Origin: Roseibium sp. Sym1
Lineage (GTDB): Bacteria > Pseudomonadota > Alphaproteobacteria > Rhizobiales > Stappiaceae
DNA: 64,000 nt
Assembly: GCF_027359675.1 (NCBI RefSeq)
Contig: NZ_CP114786.1
Coordinates: 4,190,501 to 4,254,500, forward strand
Direction of reading: 5' to 3'
Shown: positions 33,538-42,916 of the stretch, one piece after another
Position numbering within the stretch: the stretch's first letter is position 1
Layout: the number at the start of each line of letters is the position of its first letter
Notes under the pieces: generated by a model
Seen by the model: only the letters and a program-made list of their open reading frames with translations
Databases searched by the model: none
Told to the model about the DNA's origin: nothing
Translations under genes and position numbers: made by a program

Positions 33538-34659
33538 TTGTTTCGCAAGTGCATGGACCTTCCGCGTGAAATCCTATATCGGTCCCGGCGGATCAACGAC
33601 GGTATCGGAATGCGGATCGGATTTCAGGCAGGGACGCTGAACGAGCGCGGCATGAGCGTCGCGCTCCATGACTACGCGCTGGGGGTCCAGGACAAGCTGG
33701 GCCACGAGGCCTTCGTGTTCTACAGCGCGGCCAAGAGCGACCCCGCCGTCGTGGAGAAATTCGGCAAGTCCGTGACATTGGTGCCAATGAAACCGGGCGA
33801 TGACAGCCGCCGCACCAGCGAGCCCCTGAACCTGGACTTCTGTTACTACATTCGAGAGGGCCGGAGAGGCCCTCTGGACATCTTGTCAGACCGTTCCGGC
33901 GTGCACGCGGTCTTCCGGCATTTCGAGCCGCACGGCGATGTCTACGCCTATGTGTCGGACTGGCTCGCCGACTGGATGAGTGGTGGACTGGCGCCGGCGG
34001 TGCCTCACATCGTCGACCTCCCCGAGCCGAAGGGCACGCTGCGCAAGACGCTTGGCATCCCGGCCGATGCTCATGTTGTCGGCCGCTACGGCGGATATGA
34101 CCAGTTCAACATAGACTTCGCCCACACGGCAGTCGCGGAGGCGCTTCAGCGGCGCGGCAATCTCTGGTTCCTGTTCGTGAACACGGAGAAATTCATCGAT
34201 CATCCGAGAGCGCTGTTCTTGCCGCCGATCGTCGACCGCCAGGAAAAATCGCGCTTCATCGCGACCTGTGACGCCGGGCTCAACGCCAAGAAGATCGGCG
34301 AAAGTTTCGGGCTGGCGATTGCGGAATTCCTGATGTTCGGCAAGCCGGTGTTCAGCTGGGCCGGCGGCATGGACCAGAACCATGTTGTCATGACGCCGAA
34401 GTCCGACTGGAACTACCGGACGCGCCGGGACCTGGTGCGTCTCCTTGCGGACTATACGCCGACGCTGGAGGACGCGGATCTGGCCCGGGCCTCGGTCGCC
34501 CGTTATCTTCCCGGACCGGTGATGAAAAAATTTGACGAGGTGTTCCTGTCCGGCGCCTGGTCGGCCGAGGGCCTGACGCTGCCGGCAGGCTTCAAGGCGA
34601 AGCGTTTTCTTCAGGAAAAGGCCATGCGGGCCCGGTTCAGACTTTGGAAGAGTTTATAG
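33538..34659 (+). CDS. glycosyltransferase (GT4-like)
   Basis: This protein of up to 373 residues has a GT-B type C-terminal motif, KKIGESFGLAIAEFLMFGKP, in which the Glu and the Gly-Lys-Pro turn bind the sugar nucleotide. The N-terminal domain begins MRIGFQAGTLNERGMSVALH. Start choice is open: TTG 33538 has GGGAGG five bases upstream, ATG 33553 is close, and ATG 33610 gives the cleanest domain start. It is followed by a GT17-like gene with a 5-bp gap, so the two act in one surface-glycan or glycoconjugate pathway. Confidence 0.8.
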   Translation: MFRKCMDLPREILYRSRRINDGIGMRIGFQAGTLNERGMSVALHDYALGVQDKLGHEAFVFYSAAKSDPAVVEKFGKSVTLVPMKPGDDSRRTSEPLNLDFCYYIREGRRGPLDILSDRSGVHAVFRHFEPHGDVYAYVSDWLADWMSGGLAPAVPHIVDLPEPKGTLRKTLGIPADAHVVGRYGGYDQFNIDFAHTAVAEALQRRGNLWFLFVNTEKFIDHPRALFLPPIVDRQEKSRFIATCDAGLNAKKIGESFGLAIAEFLMFGKPVFSWAGGMDQNHVVMTPKSDWNYRTRRDLVRLLADYTPTLEDADLARASVARYLPGPVMKKFDEVFLSGAWSAEGLTLPAGFKAKRFLQEKAMRARFRLWKSL

Positions 34660-34664
34660 GCTCC

Positions 34665-35540
34665 ATGCAACTCTACGACTGCTTCGTCTTTCACAACGAG
34701 TTCGACCTCCTGGAAATCCGTCTCCGGGAAATGGGCGATCACGTCGATCACTTCGTGCTGGTGGAAGCCAACCAGACCCAGCGCGGCGGGCCGAAACCCT
34801 ACTATTTTGCCGAGAACCGGGAGCGGTTCGCGCCCTGGGCCGACAAGATCATCGACCTGCAGGTCGAATTTCCCGACGAGCTGCCGCCGGCGCTGGGCGT
34901 CTACAGGACCCGGCGCAAGAAGGACTGGGAGCGGGAGAATTACCAGCGCAACTGCATCGCCCGCGCGCTTGAGACCTGTGCACCGGACGACCTGATCCTC
35001 GTGTCCGATGTCGACGAGATCGTCAAAAGGGAGGTGCTGGAGAGGGTTCTTGCGAACCGGCTCTACAAGGGCCGGCTGCTGGTGTTCGAACAGAGCCTGC
35101 ACAAGCATCATCTCGACCGGATCGTTCCGGACAAGACCTGGCTGCTCGGTTCGCGCATGATCGAGAAGAAATATCTGACCACGCCCCAGCAGCTCCGCCG
35201 CACCAAGGCGCGGATGACCAAGAAGTCCTACGTGCCCGGTTTCCTGGCCCAGCCGTTCCTGAGGATCCGCAACAACAACCTGTCCGGCATCAGCCGGCCG
35301 GTGACCATCCTTCCCGATGCCGGCTGGCATTTTTCCTCCATGGGCGGACTGGAGGCCTTCCGGACCAAGCTCGAGTCCGTCGTGCATGGCCAGACCGTTG
35401 ATACCAGCGACATCGAGAAACTCTACCGTCAGGAACTCCAGGGAACCGCGCTCATCCCGCGGACGGGCCTGCCGGCCTGCGTCCGGGACGGGCAATTCGA
35501 GCATATGCTGGAGGCGGACGGCGCGGTCGCGGAACGCTGA
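34665..35540 (+). CDS. glycosyltransferase family 17-like protein
   Basis: This 291-residue protein starts MQLYDCFVFHNEFDLLEIRL, the hallmark of GT17 (N-acetylglucosaminyltransferase III-like) proteins, with FVLVEANQTQRG and the metal-binding DxD in LILVSDVDEIVK. GWHFSSMGG is another conserved block. I chose the ATG at 34665, which begins at the family start. It probably transfers a sugar onto a glycan built with the preceding GT4-like enzyme; the acceptor is unknown. Confidence 0.9.
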   Translation: MQLYDCFVFHNEFDLLEIRLREMGDHVDHFVLVEANQTQRGGPKPYYFAENRERFAPWADKIIDLQVEFPDELPPALGVYRTRRKKDWERENYQRNCIARALETCAPDDLILVSDVDEIVKREVLERVLANRLYKGRLLVFEQSLHKHHLDRIVPDKTWLLGSRMIEKKYLTTPQQLRRTKARMTKKSYVPGFLAQPFLRIRNNNLSGISRPVTILPDAGWHFSSMGGLEAFRTKLESVVHGQTVDTSDIEKLYRQELQGTALIPRTGLPACVRDGQFEHMLEADGAVAER

Positions 35541-35740
35541 GGATCCCGGCTGATCGGTCGACTGGCACCGGGTGGCCTATCTTGTCAGGCAATACCTGTG
35601 TTCACTTGTCATTGACCGGCCGGTCCCGCGTGTCTATCACTTTGGGCATGAAGTCCGGAGCTGTTGTTCTCGTAGTAGGCCGGCGCATGGGCAGGGCGGC
35701 GTAGAGCTTCCCGGCGAAAGCACCCATGCGCGGTAAGCCG

Positions 35741-35762
35741 GCCCCTGACGGGGCTCCTTTTT
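35741..35762 (+). terminator. hairpin followed by T-tract upstream of the MFS gene
   Basis: GCCCC-TGAC-GGGGC at 35741-35753 is followed within a few bases by TTTTT. It could end the glycosyltransferase transcript or act as a leader hairpin for the MFS gene. The region 35541-35801 otherwise shows no convincing gene. Confidence 0.45.
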
Positions 35763-35801
35763 GCCTCGATCTTTTCCCACCAACATATCCGGTCATACCG
35801 C

Positions 35802-37004
35802 ATGTCCAAGCTTTCCTCCGGACCGCATCTTTCCACGCTGATCCTGCTGTCGGCGCTCTGTGTCCTGCCCATCAATATCTTTCTGCCGTCGCTGACGAAC
35901 ATGGCTGCCGAGTTCGGGGTGGACTACGGCGTCATCGGTCTTTCCCTCGCCGCCTATGCGGCCGTTTCGGCGCTGCTTCAGGTTCTGCTGGGACCGCTTT
36001 CGGACCGGTTCGGCCGCCGGCCGGTGATCCTGTGGGGACTGACCGTTTTCCTGGTCGCCACGCTCGGCTGCATTCTTGCCCGCGACATCTGGAGCTTCCT
36101 GGCCTTCAGGATGCTCCAGGCGGTGATCGCGCCGACCTATGCCGTTGCGCTTGCCGTCATTCGCGACACGACCGGCAAGGACCAGTCGGCGAGTCGGATC
36201 GGCTATATCGCGATGGCCTGGGCCGTCGCTCCCATGCTGGGGCCGGGTCTTGGCGGGCTGCTGGACGAATTCTTCGGCTGGCGGGCAAGTTTCTGGTTCC
36301 TGACCGTCTCCGGCAGCCTCGTCTTCGCGCTTTGCTGGGTGGATCTCCGGGAAACCAACCACGATCCGTCCGAAACGATCTTTGCGCAGTTCCGCAGCTA
36401 TCCCGACCTGATTTCATCCAGAAGGTTCTGGGCCTACGCGCTCTGCATGGCGTTCACGATCGGCACGTTTTTCGCCTTTCTGGCGGGAGCTCCGCTCGCC
36501 GCGAAGGCCGCGTTCGACCTGTCGCCGGCCCAGCTCGGGATCTACATGGGGTCGATCACGGGCGGGTTCATGATGGGGAGTTTTCTCGCCGGCCGTTTCA
36601 CCGTCCGGTTCCACCTGTCGACCATGCTGATCGCCGGACGGGTTCTGGCCTGCGGCGCACTGCTGCTTGGCCTGTTTCTCTACCTTGCAGGGATCGAACA
36701 TGTCTTTGCCCTGTTCGGCCCCTGCGTGCTGGTCGGTCTCTCCAACGGCCTGTCGCTGCCGAGTGCCAATGCGGGTGTGCTGTCGGTTCGGCCCCGGCTG
36801 GCCGGTAGCGCCGCCGGGCTCGCCGGTGCCTTCGGGGTCATGGGCGGGGCCGTGATGTCCTGGCTGGCCGGGGCCGTCCTGACCCTCGAGAATGTCCGTT
36901 ACGGACTTCTTCTGGTCATGCTGGGGGCGGCCGTCATCGCATTGATTGCCGCGCTTTGCGCGCGCCATTTCGAGCAGACCGCCCTGGAACCTGCGCAAGC
37001 CTGA
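35802..37004 (+). CDS. MFS multidrug exporter, Bcr/CflA-like
   Basis: This 400-residue protein has 12 predicted helices. It shows the Bcr/CflA hallmark start (CVLPINIFLPSLTNMAAEFG), the motif A loop GPLSDRFGRRPVIL, the drug-proton antiporter motif C in MAWAVAPMLGPGLGG, and the RMLQAVIAPTYAVALAVIRD region of helix 4. It should expel drugs or metabolites by proton antiport. It appears to be a single gene ending in a GAGGCGGTTT hairpin at 37003-37026. Confidence 0.92.
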   Translation: MSKLSSGPHLSTLILLSALCVLPINIFLPSLTNMAAEFGVDYGVIGLSLAAYAAVSALLQVLLGPLSDRFGRRPVILWGLTVFLVATLGCILARDIWSFLAFRMLQAVIAPTYAVALAVIRDTTGKDQSASRIGYIAMAWAVAPMLGPGLGGLLDEFFGWRASFWFLTVSGSLVFALCWVDLRETNHDPSETIFAQFRSYPDLISSRRFWAYALCMAFTIGTFFAFLAGAPLAAKAAFDLSPAQLGIYMGSITGGFMMGSFLAGRFTVRFHLSTMLIAGRVLACGALLLGLFLYLAGIEHVFALFGPCVLVGLSNGLSLPSANAGVLSVRPRLAGSAAGLAGAFGVMGGAVMSWLAGAVLTLENVRYGLLLVMLGAAVIALIAALCARHFEQTALEPAQA

Positions 37005-37026
37005 GGCGGTTTGGGGAAACCGCCTC
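37003..37026 (+). terminator. hairpin at the end of the MFS gene
   Basis: GAGGCGGTTT (37003-37012) pairs perfectly with 37017-37026 across a GGGG loop and overlaps the stop codon. A second small palindrome (GGTCA-TGACC) follows. It may also serve the convergent unknown gene that ends at 37059. Confidence 0.65.
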
Positions 37027-37058
37027 GGTCAAATGACCCAAATTGTTCGCAAAGCGCT

Positions 37059-38159
37059 CTATTTGGGAACCTTGTGGATCTGCGCATAGTCGATGCCGGT
37101 GGACCGCTTGGTTTTCGGCAGGATGCCTTTCTCCATGATGAAGACGTTGTTGGCAGCCCAACGGTCGATCCTGGCACTTTCACCGGGCGTGTCGACGGCC
37201 CCCTTGATGCCGAGCAGATCCGTCGGAATGCCGACCTTGTTCATTCGCCGGACGGCCTCCTTGGAGATGTGTGTCATATAGGCCTTCTTCTCCGGCAGTT
37301 GATCAAGTTCGATCACTTCGCGCGGTCCAACCGTCCTCAGCTTGGGCGGATGCTGGCTGTAGGGTTTCCAGTTGCCGTGGGTGGCGTTTGAGAAATTCGG
37401 ATTGAAAAGCTTGTGCTCGGTCATCCAGTGCAAGGTGGGCACGGACCCGAATATGTAATCCGTCCATAACATCCGTTCCAGCAGCACGGAGCGCTCGGCA
37501 TCGCCGACTTCCGTCGGCATGTTCGACCACAGAAAATACTGTGACCGCTTGTCCAGGTACCAGCTGAGGATGCCGTCCTCGACTTCCTGGATGCGCTGCC
37601 TTTCATTCGGGAAACGGCGGTCCAGATGTTTCCAGCCGGACGTCGGCGAGTGCTTTTTCATGGTCTCCGCCTTGTAGCGCAGCTCGCCGATCAGCGGGTT
37701 GAAGCACGCCTCGACCCGCTTGACAAACGCCTCTTCAAAATTGTGCGCCTTGGCCACTTCCTGCAGGGTGCGGGTTTCGGCACTGGCCTTGCCGGCCGTC
37801 AGCGGCGCGCCAGCGCTCAGCGGGTCCCAGGCCTTGGGAATGGACGCCTTGCCGAAGGCACCCTCGACCTCCTTGGCGATTGCGAGACCCTTTTGGCCGT
37901 AGGACACCATCGCTTTCTGGACGGGGACACGGGCAACCAGGCCAAAAAAGAGGCTCAGCAGCTTGGCCGCCGCTTCCTTGTTTTTCTGGATGCGGGCCTG
38001 TTCGCTGTTATAGGCACCGATCATGTTGGCCCGGGCATTCATGTGCGCCCGTCCAAGCGACCGGGCCGTCGCTTTCCATTTGTCTCTCATGCCTTCCAGA
38101 TCGGTGACGACGGAGCCTCCGATACATTCCGCGGCGATATCCATTGATGATTTGGCCAT
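37059..38159 (-). CDS. unknown protein, 366 residues
   Basis: I do not recognise this protein. From the ATG at 38159 (MAKSSMDIAAECIGGSVVTD) it is basic and largely helical, with one mildly hydrophobic stretch (LLSLFFGLVARVPVQKAMVS) but no clear signal peptide. It then has a Trp/Tyr-rich half (WYLDKRSQYFLWSNMPTEVG, LWTDYIFGSVPTLHWMTEHK) and a C-terminal IDRWAANNVFIMEKGILPK. The frame extends to 38222 upstream. It stands alone, convergent with the MFS gene, and is followed upstream by about 500 bp without a gene. A secreted effector or structural protein is possible but unsupported. Confidence 0.75.
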   Translation of the reverse strand: MAKSSMDIAAECIGGSVVTDLEGMRDKWKATARSLGRAHMNARANMIGAYNSEQARIQKNKEAAAKLLSLFFGLVARVPVQKAMVSYGQKGLAIAKEVEGAFGKASIPKAWDPLSAGAPLTAGKASAETRTLQEVAKAHNFEEAFVKRVEACFNPLIGELRYKAETMKKHSPTSGWKHLDRRFPNERQRIQEVEDGILSWYLDKRSQYFLWSNMPTEVGDAERSVLLERMLWTDYIFGSVPTLHWMTEHKLFNPNFSNATHGNWKPYSQHPPKLRTVGPREVIELDQLPEKKAYMTHISKEAVRRMNKVGIPTDLLGIKGAVDTPGESARIDRWAANNVFIMEKGILPKTKRSTGIDYAQIHKVPK

Positions 38160-38657
38160 TTTGCTACTGCTTTTATTTCCGGTTGTTGTTCTTTGATGGG
38201 TGTTTCCATGCGCCCGGCCCAAGCAAGCGTGGGGTGGCGGCGCAGATCTGCCTGTTGTGTCAGAAAAACCGGAGGCCGGATGTAGCGCGCGTCACACTGT
38301 TTGCAGGTGGGTGTAAAGCGGTTCCAGGACGCAAACCTGCTCTTGTGCGGTCCGGCTCCCGGCTCGCCGAGCGCATCGTGACAGGTGTTCTTGATGCGAA
38401 CCGCAACGGCCTGGGGCGGTTTGGACCAAGTCGAGATACCGGGAGCGAACCGGCTTTCAGTTCCTGGATCGGTGTCAGGAAATGCTGGAGGCTCAAAACG
38501 ACGGTCAACGTGGGCATCGGTCGATGGCCGCTTTGCTCTGCCAAGCTGACCGTTCGCCGGCGACGTTGAATATTCCGAAACCAGCCGTTCTCCTGGCCGA
38601 GGCCAACGCCCGGGAAGGGCCGATGCCGGCTTTGAGATCAGTTGCAGCCCGCAATGG
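38160..38657. other. intergenic region without a recognised gene
   Basis: This gap of about 500 bp separates the unknown 366-residue gene from the lyase. Short frames occur on both strands, but none has a ribosome-binding site plus a recognisable product, and no terminator-grade hairpin or RNA gene was noticed. It may hold the promoter of the unknown gene and decayed sequence. Confidence 0.5.
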
Positions 38658-39998
38658 TCACCGCACTACTCTTGCCGCTTTTTGCGCGGTCTCTGACGAA
38701 CGGCCGGTGTAGTTGGCGGGATCGAGCAGCGCATCGAGACGTTCCGGCGCCAGGCGTCGCATCTCCGGGTGACCACGCAGGACTTCCTCAAACGGCCTAC
38801 ATGTCGTCTGGGACTCCTGGGCAACTTCGTAAAGTAAGTGATGGGCGGCGTGGCGGCCAATCTCCGGAGACAGGCCCATCATCACGGCCTCCGAAACAAT
38901 AAGGCCTCCGGTTATGTCCAGGTTGCGAGCCATGGCTTCAGGATGAACCACGAGTCCGGCAACGAGGTCGCGCAATGTTGCGCAGGCCGAGCCGGCAAAT
39001 ACCGCAATCTCCGGCACGGTCACGTCGGCCACATTGGTGGCCGAACTGTCGCCTTCATCCATGCGCACCATCGATTCGGCGATCAACGGCAGGCGGCCAC
39101 GCAGCATCCGGCACAGACTCACCAGTTTGAGCGCGGTGGAAGGATTGCGCTTTTGCGGCATGGTGGAACTGCCCACCTTTCCCAGATGAAACGCTTCCGA
39201 GACCTCGCTGATTTCGGTGCGCTGCATGAACACAACGTCGCCGGCGATCTTCTCCAGCGTACCGCCTAGAAGACAAAGCGTTGAAAGGTAGTCCGCGACA
39301 CGGTCATAACTTGAACGCACCGCCAATCCGGCAGGACGGAGATTCAGATAGGCGGCCATACGGCGTTCGACTTCTTCCGGGTGCCGACCGAGTGCTGCAC
39401 CCGTGCCGATTGCTCCCCCCAGACTGGCGACGAAGGCCTCGTCGAAGCGGCTTTCCAGACGAAGTCGGTGGCGGCTGATTTCATCGATCCAGCCGGCCAA
39501 CTTGAATCCGAAGGTCGTGGGCAGTGCGTGCTGTCCATGGGTGCGGCCCGCCTGCATTGTTCCGGCATGGAGAGAAGCGAGCTGGCGAAGATCTGCCAGC
39601 GTGTCAGCCAGCAGCGCGAGAATGCGGTCGACCGATGCGCGCATCTGCAGCGAGACCGCGGTATCGAAGATATTCTGGGTCGTCGCACCCAAATGGATGA
39701 AGCCAGCGGCTGGTTCGCCACACAGCGCCTCGAACTGGGCCAGCACCGGAACGAAAGGGTGCTCCGACTGTGCGATACGCCGGACGAGATCCTCGATATC
39801 AAAGAACTTGGTCCGGGCCTTTTCCTTGATGATGGCCGCACAGTCGTGCGGAACGAGGCCTAGCTCGGCCTCCGCCGCGGCAAGCGCCACTTCGACGTCC
39901 AACCAGGCCTGAAGCGTCGAGACATCGCTCCAGGTGGCTGCAACTTCAGCATCAAACCAGCCGCGGGTGATAAAGGAGTCGTACATTCCAACCGGCAT
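38658..39998 (-). CDS. fumarase/aspartase superfamily lyase (PcaB/adenylosuccinate lyase-like)
   Basis: This 446-residue enzyme has the superfamily blocks HLGATTQNIFDTAV, AGRTHGQHALPTTFG and the catalytic-serine loop GSSTMPQKRNPSTA. It resembles 3-carboxy-muconate cycloisomerase and adenylosuccinate-lyase-like proteins and lacks the close PurB features seen in the real purB at 13379-14707. It is the last gene of an ABC uptake operon, so it probably cleaves the imported compound or an early product by fumarate-type beta-elimination. No named substrate can be given. Confidence 0.87.
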   Translation of the reverse strand: MPVGMYDSFITRGWFDAEVAATWSDVSTLQAWLDVEVALAAAEAELGLVPHDCAAIIKEKARTKFFDIEDLVRRIAQSEHPFVPVLAQFEALCGEPAAGFIHLGATTQNIFDTAVSLQMRASVDRILALLADTLADLRQLASLHAGTMQAGRTHGQHALPTTFGFKLAGWIDEISRHRLRLESRFDEAFVASLGGAIGTGAALGRHPEEVERRMAAYLNLRPAGLAVRSSYDRVADYLSTLCLLGGTLEKIAGDVVFMQRTEISEVSEAFHLGKVGSSTMPQKRNPSTALKLVSLCRMLRGRLPLIAESMVRMDEGDSSATNVADVTVPEIAVFAGSACATLRDLVAGLVVHPEAMARNLDITGGLIVSEAVMMGLSPEIGRHAAHHLLYEVAQESQTTCRPFEEVLRGHPEMRRLAPERLDALLDPANYTGRSSETAQKAARVVR

Positions 39999-40007
39999 GG
40001 AAACGCC

Positions 40008-41090
40008 TCAAATCCTGTTTCCGGTTGCCGCATCAAACAGCGACGTGCGGGCAACATCGAATGTCAGTCCGACAGGCTCTCCGGCGGCGACGGGAGGTTT
40101 CCCCTGGGCCAGAACCGCGATCTGCTGCCCGGCGATGTCGCACCAAAGGATCGATTCCGCCCCGAGCATTTCGGTCAGGTCAACTGTGCCCCTCAGGATT
40201 GCAGTGGGACTGTCTGCATCGGTCAGCTGGAACTGCTCAGGGCGTATGCCCAGTTCCGCTTCGGCAACCGCGCGCGGTCCGGAAACGAAGTCGTACCCGT
40301 CAAGACTGACCTCCCCGGCATCCGTCAGAAGCGCCAGGTCCGGCGAGAGAGTGAATGTCCCCCGCAGAAAATTCATGCTGGGCGAACCGATAAAACCGGC
40401 GACATACCGGTTCAGGGGCCGGTCGTATATCTCCTCGGGTGTGCCGAGTTGCTGAATAATTCCATCCTTCATGATCGCGATGCGGTCGGCGAGCGTCAGT
40501 GCCTCGATCTGGTCGTGCGTGACATAGATCATCGTTTTACCGGTCGTGCGATGCAGACGCTTGATCTCGACGCGCAGTTCCGCACGCAACTTGGCATCGA
40601 GGTTGGAGAGCGGCTCGTCGAACAGAAAGACTTCGGCCTCCCGAACCAACGCCCGGCCAATCGCTACGCGCTGGCGCTGCCCGCCCGATAGCTGGGCCGG
40701 GCGTCTGTCGAGCAGGGGGGAGAGCTGGAGGAACTCCGCCACCTTCTCGACCTTTGCGGCTCGCTCCGCCTTGGGGACGCGGGCCACGCGAAGCGCAAAC
40801 CCGAGATTGTCGCGAACCGTCATCTTCGGATAGAGCGCATAGGACTGAAACACCATGGCGATGCCGCGCAGGTTCGGTTCGATCCAGGTCACGTCACGCT
40901 CGCCGATCCTGATTGCGCCGTCATACGGCTCGAGAAGGCCGGCGATCGCGTTCAGGAGCGTGGACTTTCCGCAGCCCGAAGAACCGAGCAGGACCAGGAA
41001 TTCTCCGGATTTGATATCGAGATTCAGGTCGCGCAGCACAGTGACTGCACCGAAACTCACGATGAGGTTGTCAATGGAGATGGCAGACAT
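40008..41090 (-). CDS. ABC transporter ATPase, MalK/UgpC type
   Basis: This 360-residue protein has Walker A GSSGCGKSTLL, Q-loop VFQSYALYPKMTVRDN, signature LSGGQRQRVAIGRAL, Walker B VFLFDEPLSNLDAKLR and H-loop VTHDQIEA. A C-terminal TOBE/OB region (about 240-360, GIRPEQFQL) is typical of MalK-like ATPases. It powers import with the two permeases directly upstream (gap 3 bp); the lyase follows after 9 bp. Confidence 0.96.
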   Translation of the reverse strand: MSAISIDNLIVSFGAVTVLRDLNLDIKSGEFLVLLGSSGCGKSTLLNAIAGLLEPYDGAIRIGERDVTWIEPNLRGIAMVFQSYALYPKMTVRDNLGFALRVARVPKAERAAKVEKVAEFLQLSPLLDRRPAQLSGGQRQRVAIGRALVREAEVFLFDEPLSNLDAKLRAELRVEIKRLHRTTGKTMIYVTHDQIEALTLADRIAIMKDGIIQQLGTPEEIYDRPLNRYVAGFIGSPSMNFLRGTFTLSPDLALLTDAGEVSLDGYDFVSGPRAVAEAELGIRPEQFQLTDADSPTAILRGTVDLTEMLGAESILWCDIAGQQIAVLAQGKPPVAAGEPVGLTFDVARTSLFDAATGNRI

Positions 41091-41093
41091 GAT

Positions 41094-41978
41094 TTATCCT
41101 TTGACCGAGCCGGCAGCGATCCCCCGAACGAACCAGCGGCCTGAGATGAAGTAGAGAGCGAGCGGAACAAGCGCCGTCAGCACGGTAGCGGCCATGTCCA
41201 CGTTGTATTCGCGCTCGCCGAACTGAGAGTTGACGATGTTGTTGAGCTGAACCGTCATGGGCAGGTTGTCCCGGCCGGCGAAGATCAGCCCGAGAAGAAA
41301 GTCGTTCCAGATGCCCGTGACCTGCCAGATCACCGCGACGATCAGCACGGGTGTAGCCATCGGCAACATGATTATGCCGAAGATCCACCAGAACCCGGCC
41401 CCGTCGATCCGCGCGGCCTTGAAGATCTCTTCCGGCACCGAGATGAAGTAGTTGCGGAAAATCAGCGTCATCACGGGCATGCCGAAAATCACATGCACGG
41501 TGACAATGGCAAAGAGGCTGCCGAAAGTCTTTGTCGCCGCGAAGAGCTGAACCAGAGGGAAGACATAGACCTGATAGGGAATGAATGTCCCGGTCATCAG
41601 CAGCAGAAAGGCAAGACCCGACCAGCGCACTTTCCAAAGCGCCAGTGCGTAGCCATTGAGCGCGCCGAGCAATACGGAAAGGATGGTCGCCGGAATGAGA
41701 ATTCGGACCGAGTTCCAGAAACCCACCTGAATGCCGTCGCAGGTGATGCCGGTGCAGGCGCTGCTCCAGGCCTTTGCCCAGGCTGCAAGGTTCAGCGTCT
41801 CCGGCAGGCTGAAAATCGATCCGGTCCTGATTTCCTCCATGGTTTTCAGCGAGGTTATCAGCATGACGGCGAGTGGCAGCGCAAAGAACAGGGCGGACAC
41901 GAACAGGAAGCTGTAGACGCCAAGTCTCGCGGGACTGAGCCAGGGTTTCGCGGGGCGGCGGGATCTCTGATTGTTCAT
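41094..41978 (-). CDS. ABC sugar transporter permease (MalG-like)
   Basis: This 294-residue permease has six hydrophobic segments and the EAA loop near residues 195-215 (EEIFKAARIDGAGFWWIFGI IMLP, with the EAA-G pattern shifted to KAARIDGA). It starts with a charged cytoplasmic stretch (NNQRSRRPAKPWLSPARLG). It pairs with the following permease as a heterodimer in a carbohydrate uptake (CUT1) transporter. Confidence 0.94.
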   Translation of the reverse strand: MNNQRSRRPAKPWLSPARLGVYSFLFVSALFFALPLAVMLITSLKTMEEIRTGSIFSLPETLNLAAWAKAWSSACTGITCDGIQVGFWNSVRILIPATILSVLLGALNGYALALWKVRWSGLAFLLLMTGTFIPYQVYVFPLVQLFAATKTFGSLFAIVTVHVIFGMPVMTLIFRNYFISVPEEIFKAARIDGAGFWWIFGIIMLPMATPVLIVAVIWQVTGIWNDFLLGLIFAGRDNLPMTVQLNNIVNSQFGEREYNVDMAATVLTALVPLALYFISGRWFVRGIAAGSVKG

Positions 41979-41987
41979 GTGTGCCTC

Positions 41988-42854
41988 CTACCGCTGTCGC
42001 GACTTGGCGAAGCTGCGTGCGTAAAGTGCCGGTGCGGCGATGGCCGCGACCATCATCAGCATGACGGTCGCGGCAGCCGCTGCCTGACCGATGCTTCCGC
42101 GTTCAAAGAGGTAATCCATGACGTATTTCGCCGGGACTTCGGTCGAAATTCCCGGACCTCCGTGGGTCATCGCCACGACGATGTCGTAGGACTTGATGGC
42201 GTGGGTCGAAAGCAGCACCGCCGACGTGGCGAAGACAGGCGCGAGGATGGGCGTCACGACGTGCAAGTACATGCGCCAGCGCGGGATGGCATCGATGCGG
42301 CCGGCTTTCCAGATTTCCTCATCCACGCCCCGGAGTCCGGCAAGCAGAAGAGCCATGACAAAACCAGCGCCGTGCCATACACCGGCAATGACGATTGTAT
42401 AGATCGCCAGTTTCGGCCGCACGATCCAGTCGAATGTAAAGCTCTCCCAGCCAAGGCCCCGGACAAACTCCTGGATACCGTCGGTCGGGCTGAGCATCCA
42501 GTTCCACACGAGACCGGTGACGATGAAGGACATGGCATGCGGGTAGAGATAGATCGTCCGCAGCGTGTTCTCCGCCCGAACCTTCTGGTCGATAAAGATG
42601 GCCATCAGGTATCCCAGAACCAGGCAGCCACCGATATATCCCCCACCGAAGATGAACATGTTGACGAGCGAGGTCGTCCAACGGGATGAACGAAACAGCG
42701 CCACATACTGATCGAACCCGGCGAACTCGTAGATCGGCAGCATGCGCGACGGGGTGAAGGAGATCCCGACGGTCCAGACGATCGAGCCGACATAGACCAC
42801 CGCAACGACCGCAAACATGGGCAGGAGCGCGAGCCGCGCCTGAGACATCTTCAT
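41988..42854 (-). CDS. ABC sugar transporter permease (MalF-like)
   Basis: This 288-residue permease has six membrane helices (the first LALLPMFAVVAVVYVGSIVW) and an EAA-type coupling loop, EIWKAGRIDAIPRWRMYLHV, where the A is shifted. I chose the ATG at 42854 (MKMSQARLALLP), with AAGGAAAG upstream; the frame extends 22 codons further. It is the first permease gene after the binding-protein gene, with a 62-bp gap. Confidence 0.93.
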   Translation of the reverse strand: MKMSQARLALLPMFAVVAVVYVGSIVWTVGISFTPSRMLPIYEFAGFDQYVALFRSSRWTTSLVNMFIFGGGYIGGCLVLGYLMAIFIDQKVRAENTLRTIYLYPHAMSFIVTGLVWNWMLSPTDGIQEFVRGLGWESFTFDWIVRPKLAIYTIVIAGVWHGAGFVMALLLAGLRGVDEEIWKAGRIDAIPRWRMYLHVVTPILAPVFATSAVLLSTHAIKSYDIVVAMTHGGPGISTEVPAKYVMDYLFERGSIGQAAAAATVMLMMVAAIAAPALYARSFAKSRQR

Positions 42855-42916
42855 GGTATTCTTTCCTTGAGAGGCCGCCGGCGCTGGGAGTGCGCGCCGG
42901 CGGTGACTTGTCCAGC

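Noticed and set aside
35602..35796. Minus-strand 64-codon frame upstream of the MFS gene
   Set aside because: It covers the hairpin and promoter region and gives a basic product without features; codon use does not look like that of neighbouring genes.
38260..38544. Minus-strand 94-codon frame in the gap before the lyase gene
   Set aside because: No ribosome-binding site and an Arg/Pro/Thr-rich product; could be decayed sequence, but support is insufficient.
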